DNA of 64,000 bases from an uncultured bacterium (lineage in GTDB: Bacteria; Pseudomonadota; Alphaproteobacteria; Sphingomonadales; Sphingomonadaceae), in contig CALOGB020000009.1 of assembly GCA_942636505.2 (NCBI GenBank), positions 310,001 to 374,000 on the forward strand, read 5' to 3'. The position numbers and the translations under genes were made by a program. A model generated the notes under the pieces. That model was given only the letters and a program-made list of their open reading frames with translations. It did not search any database and had not been told where the DNA came from. Below, one piece after another: positions 24,457 through 33,792 of this stretch (the stretch's first letter is position 1; the number at the start of each line of letters is the position of its first letter).

Positions 24457-25770
24457 TCACGACAGGGCGATCGCGGAGAGCGGCATGGTGATCGTGACTT
24501 CCGCGCCACCGCCTTCGCAGTTCACGACCGACACGCCGCCGCCGAGCTTGCGCATGACGTTGACCGCGAGGAACAGGCCGAGGCCGTGGCCGGGTTCGCG
24601 CTTGCTCGACTGGTAAGGCTTGCCGAAGCTCGCCAGGCGTTCGTCGCTGAAGCCGGGGCCGCGGTCGCGGACGATCAGCGCGAGGTCGCCGTCGGTGCGT
24701 TCGCCGCGGAACGCGACCCAGTGCGGCGAGGCTTCGGCGGCGTTGTCGAGCACGTTGGCGATCACCTGTTTGAGCGCGGGGTCCGACACGACCTGCGGAT
24801 CGTCGCCGACTCGCGTGGTATAATCGAAATCGACGGATGGGTGCACCGCGCGCCATTCGTCGACGATTCCGTCGAGGAGCTGGTGGAGCGGCATGATCTC
24901 GGGGGCTTCGCCGCGCGCCTCGCCGGCCGAGAGCAAGATGCCGGTGACGATCGCCTTGCAGCGCTGCACCTCGGATTGCATCTCGACGATCTCGGCCTGA
25001 AGGTCGGCGTCCTGCGCGAGCGTCGGCATGCGGCGCCAGTCGGCGAGGATGACCGCGATCGATGCCAATGGCGTGCCGAGTTCGTGCGCGGCGCCGGATG
25101 CCAAAAGCCCCATGCGGACGATGTGATCCTCCTCCGCGGCCTGCTGGCGAAGGTCGGCGAGGCGCGTGTCGCGGGCGCGCAGGTTTCCGGTGATGCGGGT
25201 CATGAACAGCATCAGCAGCGTCGCGATCAGCATGAAGCAGAGCAGCGAGCCGATCGTGTAGAGCAGGAAATACTCGCCGCTGTAATCGGGGGGCAGGATC
25301 AGCGGGCGGTAATAGAGCGTGAGCACGCCGAAACACGCGGCGGTGACGGCGACGATCGCCCAGCTCGACCAGCGATCGAGCAACACCGCGCCGAGCACGA
25401 CGTGGAGCAGGTAGAGCGAGATGAACGGGTTGGTCGCGCCGCCGGCGAGATAGAGCTGTGTGGTGAGCAGGCCGACGTCGAACAGGAGCGCGAGCAGCAG
25501 CTGGATGTTCGCGCCCTTGCGCCAGCCGTAGAGTGGCATGCTCGCAAGATTGAGGCCGACTGCTGCGGCGAGCGCGGCCATCATCGGGACCAGAGGGAGG
25601 TCGAAGCCAAGACCGAAGCGCGCGAACAAGATGGTGACGAACTGCCCGGCGACCGCGATCCAGCGCAGCGTCACGAGCTGGCGCATGTTGGCGTTGCCGG
25701 TCGCGTCGGTGCGCGCGGTGGCGAGCGCGAGCCAGCGTTGCCAGCCCTGGCGTGCCGCCTCCGAGGTCAT
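24457..25770 (-). CDS. prrB: Redox sensor histidine kinase of the PrrB/RegB/ActS family
   Basis: 437 aa. About six membrane helices in residues 30-215, with the ubiquinone-binding motif GGATNPFISLYLLHV (GGxxNPF). Cytoplasmic H-box ASGAAHELGTPLASIAVI, N-box VIANVLDNAAEASP, and G boxes DRGPGF and GHGLGLFLAVNVMRKLGG follow. The kinase is expected to phosphorylate PrrA when the quinone pool is reduced. Its start overlaps the SURF1 stop by 4 bases, tying this redox sensor to the oxidase operon that sets the quinone redox state. Confidence 0.93.
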   Translation of the reverse strand: MTSEAARQGWQRWLALATARTDATGNANMRQLVTLRWIAVAGQFVTILFARFGLGFDLPLVPMMAALAAAVGLNLASMPLYGWRKGANIQLLLALLFDVGLLTTQLYLAGGATNPFISLYLLHVVLGAVLLDRWSSWAIVAVTAACFGVLTLYYRPLILPPDYSGEYFLLYTIGSLLCFMLIATLLMLFMTRITGNLRARDTRLADLRQQAAEEDHIVRMGLLASGAAHELGTPLASIAVILADWRRMPTLAQDADLQAEIVEMQSEVQRCKAIVTGILLSAGEARGEAPEIMPLHQLLDGIVDEWRAVHPSVDFDYTTRVGDDPQVVSDPALKQVIANVLDNAAEASPHWVAFRGERTDGDLALIVRDRGPGFSDERLASFGKPYQSSKREPGHGLGLFLAVNVMRKLGGGVSVVNCEGGGAEVTITMPLSAIALS

Positions 25771-26492
25771 TCCGCCCCCCGCCGCTTCCGCGCATCCTGG
25801 CGGACGAACACGACGAACGCGCCGATCGTCATCGCGGCGAGCGCGAACCAGGTCAGCATGTAGACGAGGTGGTTGTTGGGGAAGGCTATGATCGTCAGGC
25901 CGCCGACCGGGGCGGCGGTGCCGGACTTGTCCGCATCGACGAAATAGGGGGCAACGTTCGACACGCCGCGCGCCTTGGCGATCGCGGCAACATCGCGCGA
26001 ATACCATTTGCCCGTCGCGGGATCGTTGTGGCGCAGGAAGCCGCCGCCGGGCTCGGTGATGCGGAGATAACCGGTGATCGTGACCGGGCCGGTCGGCTTG
26101 GTATGCGCAAGGCGTTGTTCGGGCGAGACGTAACCGCGGTTAACGAGGACAGTGAAGCCCTGTGCGGTCCGCAAAGGCGTGACGACCCAATAGCCGCTGC
26201 CAAGCGCAGTGGCGGCGCGGACCAGCGTTTCGCGAGTATTGTCGAGGGTCCCGTCGAGCCGGATGCGGCGATAGGCATCCGTGGTGGCGGTAGTCGCGCC
26301 CCATGACACGGGTCCCGGCGGCGCTACCGGCGCGGCATGTGCACGCGCCGCCACCTGTTCGATAAGGTTGAGCTTCCAGGTGCGGCGCTCGACCTGCCAG
26401 ATGCCGAGCGCCATGAACCCGGCGAACAGCAGCAGCGCGACCAAGCCTGCGACGTAGACGGCAGGACCCGGTCGCGCGCCCCGCGTGCTCAC
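25767..26492 (-). CDS. SURF1 family oxidase assembly protein
   Basis: 241 aa. The SURF1 fold is marked by two terminal membrane helices (AVYVAGLVALLLFAGFMALG and LVYMLTWFALAAMTIGAFVV) and a periplasmic domain with LGIWQVERRTWKLNLI, YRRIRLDGTLDNTRETLVRA, GYWVVTPLRTAQGFTVLVNRGYV and PVGGLTIIAFPNNHLVY. It aids haem insertion into oxidase subunit I. It overlaps cyoD and prrB by 4 bases each, showing translational coupling. Confidence 0.93.
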   Translation of the reverse strand: MSTRGARPGPAVYVAGLVALLLFAGFMALGIWQVERRTWKLNLIEQVAARAHAAPVAPPGPVSWGATTATTDAYRRIRLDGTLDNTRETLVRAATALGSGYWVVTPLRTAQGFTVLVNRGYVSPEQRLAHTKPTGPVTITGYLRITEPGGGFLRHNDPATGKWYSRDVAAIAKARGVSNVAPYFVDADKSGTAAPVGGLTIIAFPNNHLVYMLTWFALAAMTIGAFVVFVRQDARKRRGAE

Positions 26493-26872
26493 ATGTCCGC
26501 CGCGGCCTGCATCGGCATCATGTTCGTGTTCATGTGGTACATCACCCAGATCGATCCGCTGAGCGTGATGACGACGAGGATGATCGTGAAGATCAGCGCC
26601 ATCATCGTCCAGCCGCCTTCCGACTTGCCGCTCATGTGCAGGAAGTAGATCATGTGGACGACGATCTGCGCGACTGCGAAGACCATCACGACGAGCGCTG
26701 CGGTCGACGGATCCTTGAACGCGCCCGTCATGACGGCCCAGAACGGGATCGCGGTCAGAATGACCGAGAGGAAGAACCCCTTGAGGTAGCTGCCACGCGT
26801 GCCGTGCGCTGCGCCATTGTCATGGTCGTGATCGGCGTGCGGATTGTTCGCCGGTGCTTGGGGGTCGCTCAT
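26489..26872 (-). CDS. cyoD: Cytochrome o ubiquinol oxidase subunit IV
   Basis: 127 aa, small three-helix subunit of the bo3-type quinol oxidase. A His/Asp-rich N-terminus (NPHADHDHDNGAAH) precedes GSYLKGFFLSVILTAIPFW, IVVHMIYFLHM and MALIFTIILVVITLSGSIWVM. It overlaps cyoC and SURF1 by 4 bases each. The acidic His-rich head is longer than in E. coli CyoD; metal binding there is only a guess. Confidence 0.93.
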   Translation of the reverse strand: MSDPQAPANNPHADHDHDNGAAHGTRGSYLKGFFLSVILTAIPFWAVMTGAFKDPSTAALVVMVFAVAQIVVHMIYFLHMSGKSEGGWTMMALIFTIILVVITLSGSIWVMYHMNTNMMPMQAAADM

Positions 26873-27507
26873 CGCAGGGTGCCCATCAGATAGACGAAGG
26901 TGAAGACGCCGATCCAGATGACGTCGAGGAAATGCCAGAACATGCTGAGGCACATCAGGCGGCGCTTGTTGGCGGCGATCAGGCCGTGCTTCTGGACCTG
27001 GACCATCAGCGTGACGAGCCAGATCAGGCCCATCGTGACGTGAAGGCCGTGCGTGCCGACGAGCGTGAAGAACGACGACAGGAACGCGCTGCGGGTCGGG
27101 CCAGCTCCCTCGTGGATGAGGTTGGCGAACTCGTACATTTCGATCGACAGGAACGCGAGGCCGAACAGGCCGGTGAAGACCAGCCACATCTGCATGACGC
27201 GCTGGCGACCTTCCTCCATCGACAGCATCGCGAAGCCGTAGGTAATTGACGAGAACAGCAGCATCGCGGTGTTCACGGCCACCAGCGGCAGCTCGAAGAT
27301 CTCCTTCGGGCTGGGACCGCCGGCATAGCTGTTGCCGAGCACGGCATACGCCGCGAACAGCACCGCGAAGATGAGGCAATCGCTCATCAGGTACATCCAG
27401 AAGCCCAGCATCGTGCTGCTGCCTTCCGGATGTTCGTGCTCGTCGATGTCGTAGAACGAAACCTTCTCGGTCTCGTTCAGGCCATCCTTCATAGGTATTG
27501 CGGACAT
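26869..27507 (-). CDS. cyoC: Cytochrome o ubiquinol oxidase subunit III
   Basis: 212 aa, five-helix COX3-like subunit. Typical segments are GFWMYLMSDCLIFAVLFAAY, PLVAVNTAMLLFSSITYGFAM, SFFTLVGTHGLHVTMGLIWL, CLSMFWHFLDVIWIGVFTFVYLMG. It starts 5 bases after the cyoB stop. ATG 27507 is used; ATG 27492 is a possible later start. Confidence 0.94.
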   Translation of the reverse strand: MSAIPMKDGLNETEKVSFYDIDEHEHPEGSSTMLGFWMYLMSDCLIFAVLFAAYAVLGNSYAGGPSPKEIFELPLVAVNTAMLLFSSITYGFAMLSMEEGRQRVMQMWLVFTGLFGLAFLSIEMYEFANLIHEGAGPTRSAFLSSFFTLVGTHGLHVTMGLIWLVTLMVQVQKHGLIAANKRRLMCLSMFWHFLDVIWIGVFTFVYLMGTLR

Positions 27508-27511
27508 CGCG

Positions 27512-29512
27512 TCAGGCTCCCTGGGTCGCGAGCTGGCGGGTGCGCGCGTTCTCGGTGGCGATCACGTCCTCGACCGGGATGTGGAAGTCGCGCTTGTAGT
27601 TGAAGGTGTGGAAGATCGTCGTCGCGAAGATGCCGACCAGCGTCAGCCCCGCAAGCCACCAGATGTACCAGATCATTGCGAACCCGAACGCCACGCTGAG
27701 GCCGGCGAGCACGACGCCCGTGCCGGTGCCGCTCGGCATGTGGATCGACTTGAAGCCGGTCACGGGCCGCTCGTGCTTGCGATCCTTCATGTCGTACCAA
27801 GCGTCCAGGTCGTGGACGATCGGCGTGAACGCGAAGTTGTACTCCGGCGGCGGCGACGAGGTCGCCCACTCCAGCGTACGGCCACCCCAGGGGTCGCCGC
27901 TGTGATCGGCCAGCGCTTCGCGGTTGCGGATGCTGACGAAGATCTGGAGCAGGAAGGCACCGATGCCGGCTGCGATCAGCGCTGCACCAAAGGCGGCGAT
28001 GACGAACCAGATCTGCAGGTTCGGATCATCGAAATAGCGCATCCGGCGAGTCACGCCCATCAGGCCGAGCACGTAGAGCGGCATGAACGCGAAGTAGAAG
28101 CCGACCACCCAGCACCAGAACGATACCGTGCCCCACTTCTTGTCCAGCTTGAAGCCGAACGCCTTCGGGAACCAGTAGTTGATGCCGGCGAACATGCCGA
28201 ACAGCGTGCCGCCGATGATCACGTTATGAAAATGCGCGACCAGGAACAGCGAGTTGTGCAGCACGAAGTCGGCTGGCGGCACCGCGAGTAGCACGCCGGT
28301 CATGCCGCCGATCGTGAAGGTCACCATGAAGGCGATCGTCCACATCATCGGCAGTTCGAACCGGATCCGGCCCTTGTACATTGTGAACAGCCAGTTGAAG
28401 ATCTTGGCCCCGGTCGGGATCGAGATGATCATCGTGGTAATGCCGAAGAACGAGTTCACGCTCGCGCCCGACCCCATCGTGAAGAAGTGGTGCAGCCAGA
28501 CGAGATAGGCGAGGATCGTGATGACGAGCGTCGCATAGACCATCGAGCTGTAGCCGAAGAGGCGCTTGCCCGAGAAGGTCGAGGTGACTTCCGAGAAGAT
28601 GCCGAATGCCGGCAGGACCAGGATGTAGACCTCGGGGTGACCCCAGATCCAGATCAGGTTGACGTACATCATCGGGTTGCCGCCCGAGTCGTTCGTGAAG
28701 AACGCGGTACCGATGTAGCGATCGAGCGACAGCATCGCGAGCACGGCGGTCAGCACCGGGAAGGCGGCGACGATCAGGATGTTGGTGCAGAGCGACGTCC
28801 AGACGAAGATCGGCATCTTCATCATGGTCATACCGGGCGCGCGCATCTTGACGATGGTCGCGACCAGATTGACGCCGGACAACAGCGTCCCGATGCCCGC
28901 GATCTGCAGCGCCCAGATATAGTAATCGACACCGACGTCCGGCGAATACGCCAGTCCCGAAAGGGGCGGCATCGCGAGCCAACCGGTCCGCGCGAACTCA
29001 CCGATGAACAGCGACATCATGACGATCACGGCACCGGCCGTCGTCATCCAGAAGCTGAAATTGTTGAGGAACGGGAACGACACGTCGCGCGCACCGATCT
29101 GGAGCGGGACGACATAGTTCATCAGGCCCGTGACCAGCGGCATCGCCACGAAGAAGATCATGATCACGCCGTGCGCGGTGAACACCTGGTCGTAGTGATG
29201 CGCGGTCAGGTATCCTTCGGAGCCGTTGAACGCCATTGCCTGCTGCGCGCGCATCATGATCGCGTCGGAGAACCCGCGCAGCAGCATGACGATCGCCAGG
29301 ATGATGTACATGATGCCGATCTTCTTGTGATCGACGCTGGTGAACCACTGGTTCCACAGATAGCCCCAGACCTTGAAATAGGTCAGCGCGGCGACGAGCC
29401 CGAGCCCACCGATCGCCACCATCGCGAAGGTGGCGACGACGATCGGTTCGTGCAGCGGCAGCGACTCCAGGGTCAGGCGGCCGAAGATAGTCTTCAACAG
29501 GGTGTCGTTCAT
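27512..29512 (-). CDS. cyoB: Cytochrome o ubiquinol oxidase subunit I
   Basis: 666 aa catalytic haem-copper oxidase subunit. The Cu-B/active-site loop [15 protein letters not shown] carries the His and the cross-linked Tyr of type A oxidases. Other landmarks are [16 protein letters not shown] (low-spin haem His), HHFFTMG (Cu-B His pair) and [13 protein letters not shown] (haem o His). It reduces oxygen to water with electrons from ubiquinol and pumps protons. It follows cyoA by 10 bases. Length is as in E. coli CyoB. Confidence 0.97.
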   Translation of the reverse strand: MNDTLLKTIFGRLTLESLPLHEPIVVATFAMVAIGGLGLVAALTYFKVWGYLWNQWFTSVDHKKIGIMYIILAIVMLLRGFSDAIMMRAQQAMAFNGSEGYLTAHHYDQVFTAHGVIMIFFVAMPLVTGLMNYVVPLQIGARDVSFPFLNNFSFWMTTAGAVIVMMSLFIGEFARTGWLAMPPLSGLAYSPDVGVDYYIWALQIAGIGTLLSGVNLVATIVKMRAPGMTMMKMPIFVWTSLCTNILIVAAFPVLTAVLAMLSLDRYIGTAFFTNDSGGNPMMYVNLIWIWGHPEVYILVLPAFGIFSEVTSTFSGKRLFGYSSMVYATLVITILAYLVWLHHFFTMGSGASVNSFFGITTMIISIPTGAKIFNWLFTMYKGRIRFELPMMWTIAFMVTFTIGGMTGVLLAVPPADFVLHNSLFLVAHFHNVIIGGTLFGMFAGINYWFPKAFGFKLDKKWGTVSFWCWVVGFYFAFMPLYVLGLMGVTRRMRYFDDPNLQIWFVIAAFGAALIAAGIGAFLLQIFVSIRNREALADHSGDPWGGRTLEWATSSPPPEYNFAFTPIVHDLDAWYDMKDRKHERPVTGFKSIHMPSGTGTGVVLAGLSVAFGFAMIWYIWWLAGLTLVGIFATTIFHTFNYKRDFHIPVEDVIATENARTRQLATQGA

Positions 29513-29522
29513 GATGGTTTCT

Positions 29523-30764
29523 CTAGCCGTTCGCGACGGGGCGCGTGCCCGGCATGGTGGAGGGGGTCAACATCGTGTGATTGCGGTTGGACTGCGAGCC
29601 GGGCGCGCTGTTGGCGCCGTCCTGTTTTATGTCGGCCGGCGCGGTCCAGTGGTTGCCGCTTCCCTTTTCGTTCGCGTCCTTCATCAAGGCGCCCTTGACG
29701 CGCTCGGACGAATCCTGCGGGCCCTTGCCACCGTTGACGCCCGGCATCGCCATGCCGGCGTGCGAGTCCCCCCCGCCTTTGCCGCCGTGCATCATCTGCG
29801 ACATGCACACCTTGCCGGGCTGAACGCACTGCTCGACGACCAGCTTGAACATGTTCGGCTCGACCGCATTGTAGTAGCGAACCGGGACCTTCTCGCTCGG
29901 CTTCTCCAGTTGGAGATAGCTTGCACGGTTCAGACCGCCGCCACGCTGCTTGACCTGGTTGATCCAGGCATCGAAGCCAGCGTCGCTGACGCCGTGGAAG
30001 CGGAAGCGCATCCCCGAGAAGCCCGCGCCGCTATAGTTGGACGAGAAGCCCTCGTAATTGCCGGGCTTGTTGATCACCGCGTTCAGCGTCGTCTGCATGC
30101 CGGGCATCGTGTAGATCATGCCGGCGAGCGCAGGGATGTAGAACGCGTTCATCACCGACGACGAAGTCATCTGGAAGCGGATCGGACGATCGACCGGCGC
30201 GGCCAGTTCGTTGACCGTGGCGATGCCGTATTCCGGATAGATGAAGAGCCACTTCCAATCGAGCGCGACCACCTGGACCTCGAGCGACTTGCCGGCGCCG
30301 TTCGGACCGTTGCCCGCCTGCTGCTTGTCGACCAGGTTGCCGACCGGCACGTTGTTCGCGAGCGTCGGCGTGTCCGGCTTGATCCGGCCGAGCGGGCGAT
30401 AAGGATCGAGCAGATGCGTGCTGGTCCAGGTCAGCGCACCGAGCGCGATGATGATCAGCAGCGGGATGCCCCAGATCAACAGCTCGAGCCCGACCGAGTG
30501 ATCCCAGTTGGGTTCGTACTTGGCGGCCTTGTTCGACTGGCGATACCGGAACGCGAAGAACAGCGTCAGGCAAATCACCGGAACGATGATCAGCAACATC
30601 AGCCCGGTCGAGATCAGCACCAAGTCGCGCTGCTGCACTGCGATATCGCCGGATGGCGACATCACTACCCAGTCGCAACCGCTGGTGAGCAGTGCCAAGG
30701 GCATGGCCACCAACCATTTTCGAGCCGAGATTTTGGTGCGGGAAAGCTGTGTCACGACGGTCAT
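29523..30764 (-). CDS. cyoA: Cytochrome o ubiquinol oxidase subunit II
   Basis: 413 aa. A lipoprotein signal with lipobox LTSGC, two membrane helices ([46 protein letters not shown]), then a cupredoxin domain ([51 protein letters not shown]). The Cu-A ligands are absent, as expected in a quinol oxidase. The C-terminal tail of about 90 residues, Met/Gly/His-rich ([20 protein letters not shown]), is longer than in E. coli CyoA. First gene of the leftward cyoABCD-SURF1-prrBA block. Confidence 0.95.
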   Translation of the reverse strand: MTVVTQLSRTKISARKWLVAMPLALLTSGCDWVVMSPSGDIAVQQRDLVLISTGLMLLIIVPVICLTLFFAFRYRQSNKAAKYEPNWDHSVGLELLIWGIPLLIIIALGALTWTSTHLLDPYRPLGRIKPDTPTLANNVPVGNLVDKQQAGNGPNGAGKSLEVQVVALDWKWLFIYPEYGIATVNELAAPVDRPIRFQMTSSSVMNAFYIPALAGMIYTMPGMQTTLNAVINKPGNYEGFSSNYSGAGFSGMRFRFHGVSDAGFDAWINQVKQRGGGLNRASYLQLEKPSEKVPVRYYNAVEPNMFKLVVEQCVQPGKVCMSQMMHGGKGGGDSHAGMAMPGVNGGKGPQDSSERVKGALMKDANEKGSGNHWTAPADIKQDGANSAPGSQSNRNHTMLTPSTMPGTRPVANG

Positions 30765-30800
30765 TCGGTTCCCCTACGCCTCGGTTGCGCTGCGCTACAG

Positions 30801-30815
30801 TGGACAATTTGTCCA
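30801..30815. promoter_or_regulatory. Perfect dyad TGGACA-ATT-TGTCCA before cyoA
   Basis: A 6-bp perfect inverted repeat with 3-base spacer, 36 bases upstream of the cyoA start and 162 before the divergent MFS gene. It is well placed to control the oxidase operon. It is not an FNR box (TTGAT-N4-ATCAA), and its binding protein is unknown. Confidence 0.4.
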
Positions 30816-30977
30816 ATGGGCGCTGCACTGCAACATCGGCATGACTTTATCGTCGCCCGGAGTAGCATAGATCACCCCTGCCCGCATTGGGCGCGGGAGA
30901 TTGGCGCGGAATATATCTGCCCGCATCCGCCGGAACAGCGTATCATCGGGTTCGCGCCCTGAAGAGCGAGTTGAAGA

Positions 30978-32309
30978 ATGAGTGCAAATACAGTCCCCGA
31001 GACGAGCTTCGAAGCCGATGCTCGCAGTATCCACAGCGACGGCGAGCACGTCACGCCGGGCGTGATCGCGATCGGCGTGGTGATCGGCCGCACCTCGGAA
31101 TTCTTCGACTTCTTCGTGTACGCGATCGCCTCGGTGCTGGTGTTCCCGACGCTGGTGTTTCCGTACGTCGACCGTTTGCAGGGCACGCTCTATTCGTTCG
31201 CGGTGTTCGCGCTGGCATTCTTCGCCCGGCCGATCGGCACGGTCATCTTCATCGCGGTCGATCGCGCCTATGGCCGCAGCGTGAAGCTGACGATCTCGAT
31301 CTTCCTGCTCGGCACCTCGACCGTCGCAATGGGGTTCATCCCGAGTTATGATTCGGTCGGCAACTGGTCGGTCGCGATCCTTGCGCTGCTCCGTATCGGC
31401 CAAGGGATCGCGCTTGGTGGCGCCTGGGATGGTCTCGCCTCGCTGCTGTCGCTGAACTCGCCCGAGAAGCATCGCGGCTGGTACGCGATGCTGCCGCAGC
31501 TTGGCGCGCCGATCGGCCTGCTGGTCGCCAGCGGCCTGTTCGCATTCTTTGTCGCCGCACTGCCGACCGAGGATTTCTTCTCGTGGGGCTGGCGCTATCC
31601 GTTCTTCGTGGCGTTCGCGATCAACGTCGTCGCGCTGTTCGCGCGCCTGCGCCTGGTGGTGACGCCCGAGTTCGAAGAGATGTACGCCAAGCGCGAGCTC
31701 GAGCCTGCACCGGTCGTCGAGACCGTGCAGTCGCAGTGGAAGGCGATCTGGCTCGGCTCGTTCGTGCCGCTCGCGAGCTTTGCGCTGTTCCACATGGTCA
31801 CGGTGTTCCCGCTGTCGTGGGTCGTGCTGTTCACGCGTGAATCGGCAGGTCGCTTCCTCGTGGTCGAGGTGATCGGCGCGATCATCGGGATTGGCGCGAT
31901 GCTGGTGTCGGGGCTGCTTGCGGACCGGTTCGGACGTCGCACGATGCTCGGCACGATCGCAGTGCTGATCGCGCTGTTCGCGATCGCCGCCCCGTCGCTG
32001 CTCGACGGCGGCGAGATCGGTGAGCGCCTGTTCATGGGTATCGGCTTCCTGCTGTTCGGCCTGTCGTTTGGCCAGTCCTCGGGCGCGATCGCCTCGAGCC
32101 TGTCGCCGCAGCACCGCTACACCGGCTCGGCGCTGACGACCGATCTGGCGTGGCTGTTCGGTGCCGGGTTCGCTCCGCTGGCGGCGCTGCTGCTGACGAG
32201 CAAGCTGGGGCTGGCGGCAAGCGGCGCGTACCTGTTCTCGGGCGCGGTGTTCACGCTGATCGCACTGGGGCTGAACAAGCAGCTCGCCAAGCGCGACATC
32301 GCCCGCTGA
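30978..32309 (+). CDS. MFS transporter (metabolite:H+ symporter-like)
   Basis: 443 aa with 12 predicted membrane helices. N-terminal half resembles the proline/betaine and citrate symporter group: VIGRTSEFFDFFVYAIASVLVF, FARPIGTVIF and RIGQGIALGGAWDG; the conserved MFS loop reads DRAYGRSVKLTI. Substrate cannot be inferred; organic acids or betaine are typical of the group. It is divergent from cyoA across a 213-base gap. No special ribosome site was needed to set the start. Confidence 0.87.
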   Translation: MSANTVPETSFEADARSIHSDGEHVTPGVIAIGVVIGRTSEFFDFFVYAIASVLVFPTLVFPYVDRLQGTLYSFAVFALAFFARPIGTVIFIAVDRAYGRSVKLTISIFLLGTSTVAMGFIPSYDSVGNWSVAILALLRIGQGIALGGAWDGLASLLSLNSPEKHRGWYAMLPQLGAPIGLLVASGLFAFFVAALPTEDFFSWGWRYPFFVAFAINVVALFARLRLVVTPEFEEMYAKRELEPAPVVETVQSQWKAIWLGSFVPLASFALFHMVTVFPLSWVVLFTRESAGRFLVVEVIGAIIGIGAMLVSGLLADRFGRRTMLGTIAVLIALFAIAAPSLLDGGEIGERLFMGIGFLLFGLSFGQSSGAIASSLSPQHRYTGSALTTDLAWLFGAGFAPLAALLLTSKLGLAASGAYLFSGAVFTLIALGLNKQLAKRDIAR

Positions 32310-32329
32310 GGTCGGAACTCCCCAAAAGC

Positions 32330-32435
32330 ACCACCCCGGCGAAGGCCGGGGCCCAATTGGTAAGGCTGCAGTAACGGACCGCTGCCGCTAGTTAGCACTG
32401 TTCCCCAATTGGGCCCCGGCCTCCGCCGGGGTGGT
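32330..32435. repeat. Long inverted repeat (31-bp arms) between convergent MFS genes
   Basis: Left arm 32330-32360 begins ACCACCCCGGCGAAGGCC; right arm 32405-32435 is its reverse complement with one mismatch in 31. The 44-base centre is unrelated. The gap separates two convergent MFS genes, so it can form a strong hairpin in either transcript. It resembles intergenic REP/BIME-type repeats of this bacterial order. Confidence 0.85.
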
Positions 32436-32470
32436 AGTGGTTAGGAAGGCGCGGGCGCCCCACCATAACC

Positions 32471-32549
32471 GTTCCCCCGCGAAGGCGGGGGTCCAGGAGC
32501 CACCAGCGCCACCGCCTGTAACCCTGGACTCCCGCCTTCGCAGGAGAAC
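32471..32549. repeat. Palindromic intergenic repeat, family A, copy 1
   Basis: Arms 32471-32497 (GTTCCCCCGCGAAGGCGGGG...) and 32523-32549 are inverted copies with about three mismatches. Each arm itself holds a CCCGC-GAAG-GCGGG stem. The same arm recurs at 37386, 42144 and 49348. Confidence 0.8.
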
Positions 32550-32554
32550 AGTGC

Positions 32555-33730
32555 TTAGCGGGTCATCACTGAAACCCGCCGGCGATCCAGTCCCCAGGAC
32601 ACAGCCCAGATCGCAAACCCGCCAAGCGCCAGCGCGGTCCCGACCCAGCCGGTCGACGGTAACCCATACCCACCCGCAATCGCCAGCCCGCCAAGCCAAG
32701 GCCCAAGCGCATTGGCCGTATTGAACGCGGAATGGTTGAGCGCCGCGGCCAACGTCTGCGCCTCCTCCGCGACATCCATCAGTCGCGTCTGCAGGATCGT
32801 CGACAGACCGCCCCCGCACCCGATCAGCACCACCACCGGCAACATCGCCCAAAGATGCGGCGTCGCCGGCGCGTAGAGCGCGAGCGCCCCTGCCCCGAAC
32901 AGCAAGGTGATCCCCGCGGCGGGCATCAGCGCCACGTCCGCCGCCTTCGCGCAGACCAAAGTCCCGATCGTCATGCCGACGCCGAACAGCGCGAACGCCA
33001 CCGGGGTGAACGCCGATGAAACGCCCGTCACCTCGGTCAGCGTCGAGGCGAGATAGGTATAGACGCAGAAAATCCCGCCGAACCCGACCGCGCCGATCGC
33101 CAGCGTGAGCCACACCTGCCCGTTACGCAGGGCCGCGAGTTCGCCCAGCGGGCTCGCATCCTTGGCAGGGCGCAGGACCGGCGCGAACCTGAACAGCATC
33201 GCCACCGTCGCGGCCGCGATGATCGCGACGATCCCGAAACCCCAGCGCCAACCAAACCACTGGCCGATACCATTCGCCAGCGGCACGCCTGCGATCGTCG
33301 CGATCGTCAGCCCGAGCATCATCCGCGACACCGCGCGCGACCGCTTCTCGCGCGGCACCATCGATGCCGCGACCAGCGATCCGACCCCGAAATACGCGCC
33401 ATGCGGCAGTCCGCTCAGGAACCGGGCGAGCAGCATCAGGTGATAGGTCGGCGCGAGCGCGGACAGGCCGTTGGCGATTCCAAGAAACGTCATCAACCCG
33501 ATCAGCAGCACTCGCCGCTCGATCTTCGCCGCCAGCACTGCGATCGTCGGCGCACCCACGACCACGCCCAGCGCATAGGCGCTGATGACGTGCCCCGCGG
33601 TCGGCTCGTCGATGCCCAGTCCCCGCGCGAACTGCGGCAACAGGCTCATCGCCGCGAACTCGGTCGTCCCGATCGCGAACCCGCCGACGGCGAGCGCGAG
33701 CAACGCCATGCGCATATCGACAGGTTTCAT
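32555..33730 (-). CDS. MFS efflux transporter, DHA1 (AraJ/YdhP-like)
   Basis: 391 aa with 12 predicted helices. N-terminus MALLALAVGGFAIGTTEFAAM and SAYALGVVVGAPTIAVLAAK match the DHA1 sugar-efflux/arabinose-efflux subgroup, as do FLSGLPHGAYFGVGSLVAA and the late block LNHSAFNTANALGPWLGG. ATG 33730 begins MKPVDMRMALL; a start at the second Met is also possible. Substrate unknown. It is 62 bases after the flavin reductase gene in the same direction. Confidence 0.87.
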   Translation of the reverse strand: MKPVDMRMALLALAVGGFAIGTTEFAAMSLLPQFARGLGIDEPTAGHVISAYALGVVVGAPTIAVLAAKIERRVLLIGLMTFLGIANGLSALAPTYHLMLLARFLSGLPHGAYFGVGSLVAASMVPREKRSRAVSRMMLGLTIATIAGVPLANGIGQWFGWRWGFGIVAIIAAATVAMLFRFAPVLRPAKDASPLGELAALRNGQVWLTLAIGAVGFGGIFCVYTYLASTLTEVTGVSSAFTPVAFALFGVGMTIGTLVCAKAADVALMPAAGITLLFGAGALALYAPATPHLWAMLPVVVLIGCGGGLSTILQTRLMDVAEEAQTLAAALNHSAFNTANALGPWLGGLAIAGGYGLPSTGWVGTALALGGFAIWAVSWGLDRRRVSVMTR

Positions 33731-33792
33731 GGGGTATCGCTTTCGTAAGGCCAGGGCCGCCGCAGAATGCTGCGTCGCAGCAAATGCCTCTA

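Noticed and set aside
29523..30764. cyoA as a cytochrome c oxidase subunit II
   Set aside because: The Cu-A ligand motif is absent and the gene lies in a complete cyoABCD order, which indicates a quinol oxidase.
32330..32549. Possible CRISPR array from neighbouring repeats
   Set aside because: Only paired inverted arms are present, no regular direct repeats with unique spacers and no cas genes.
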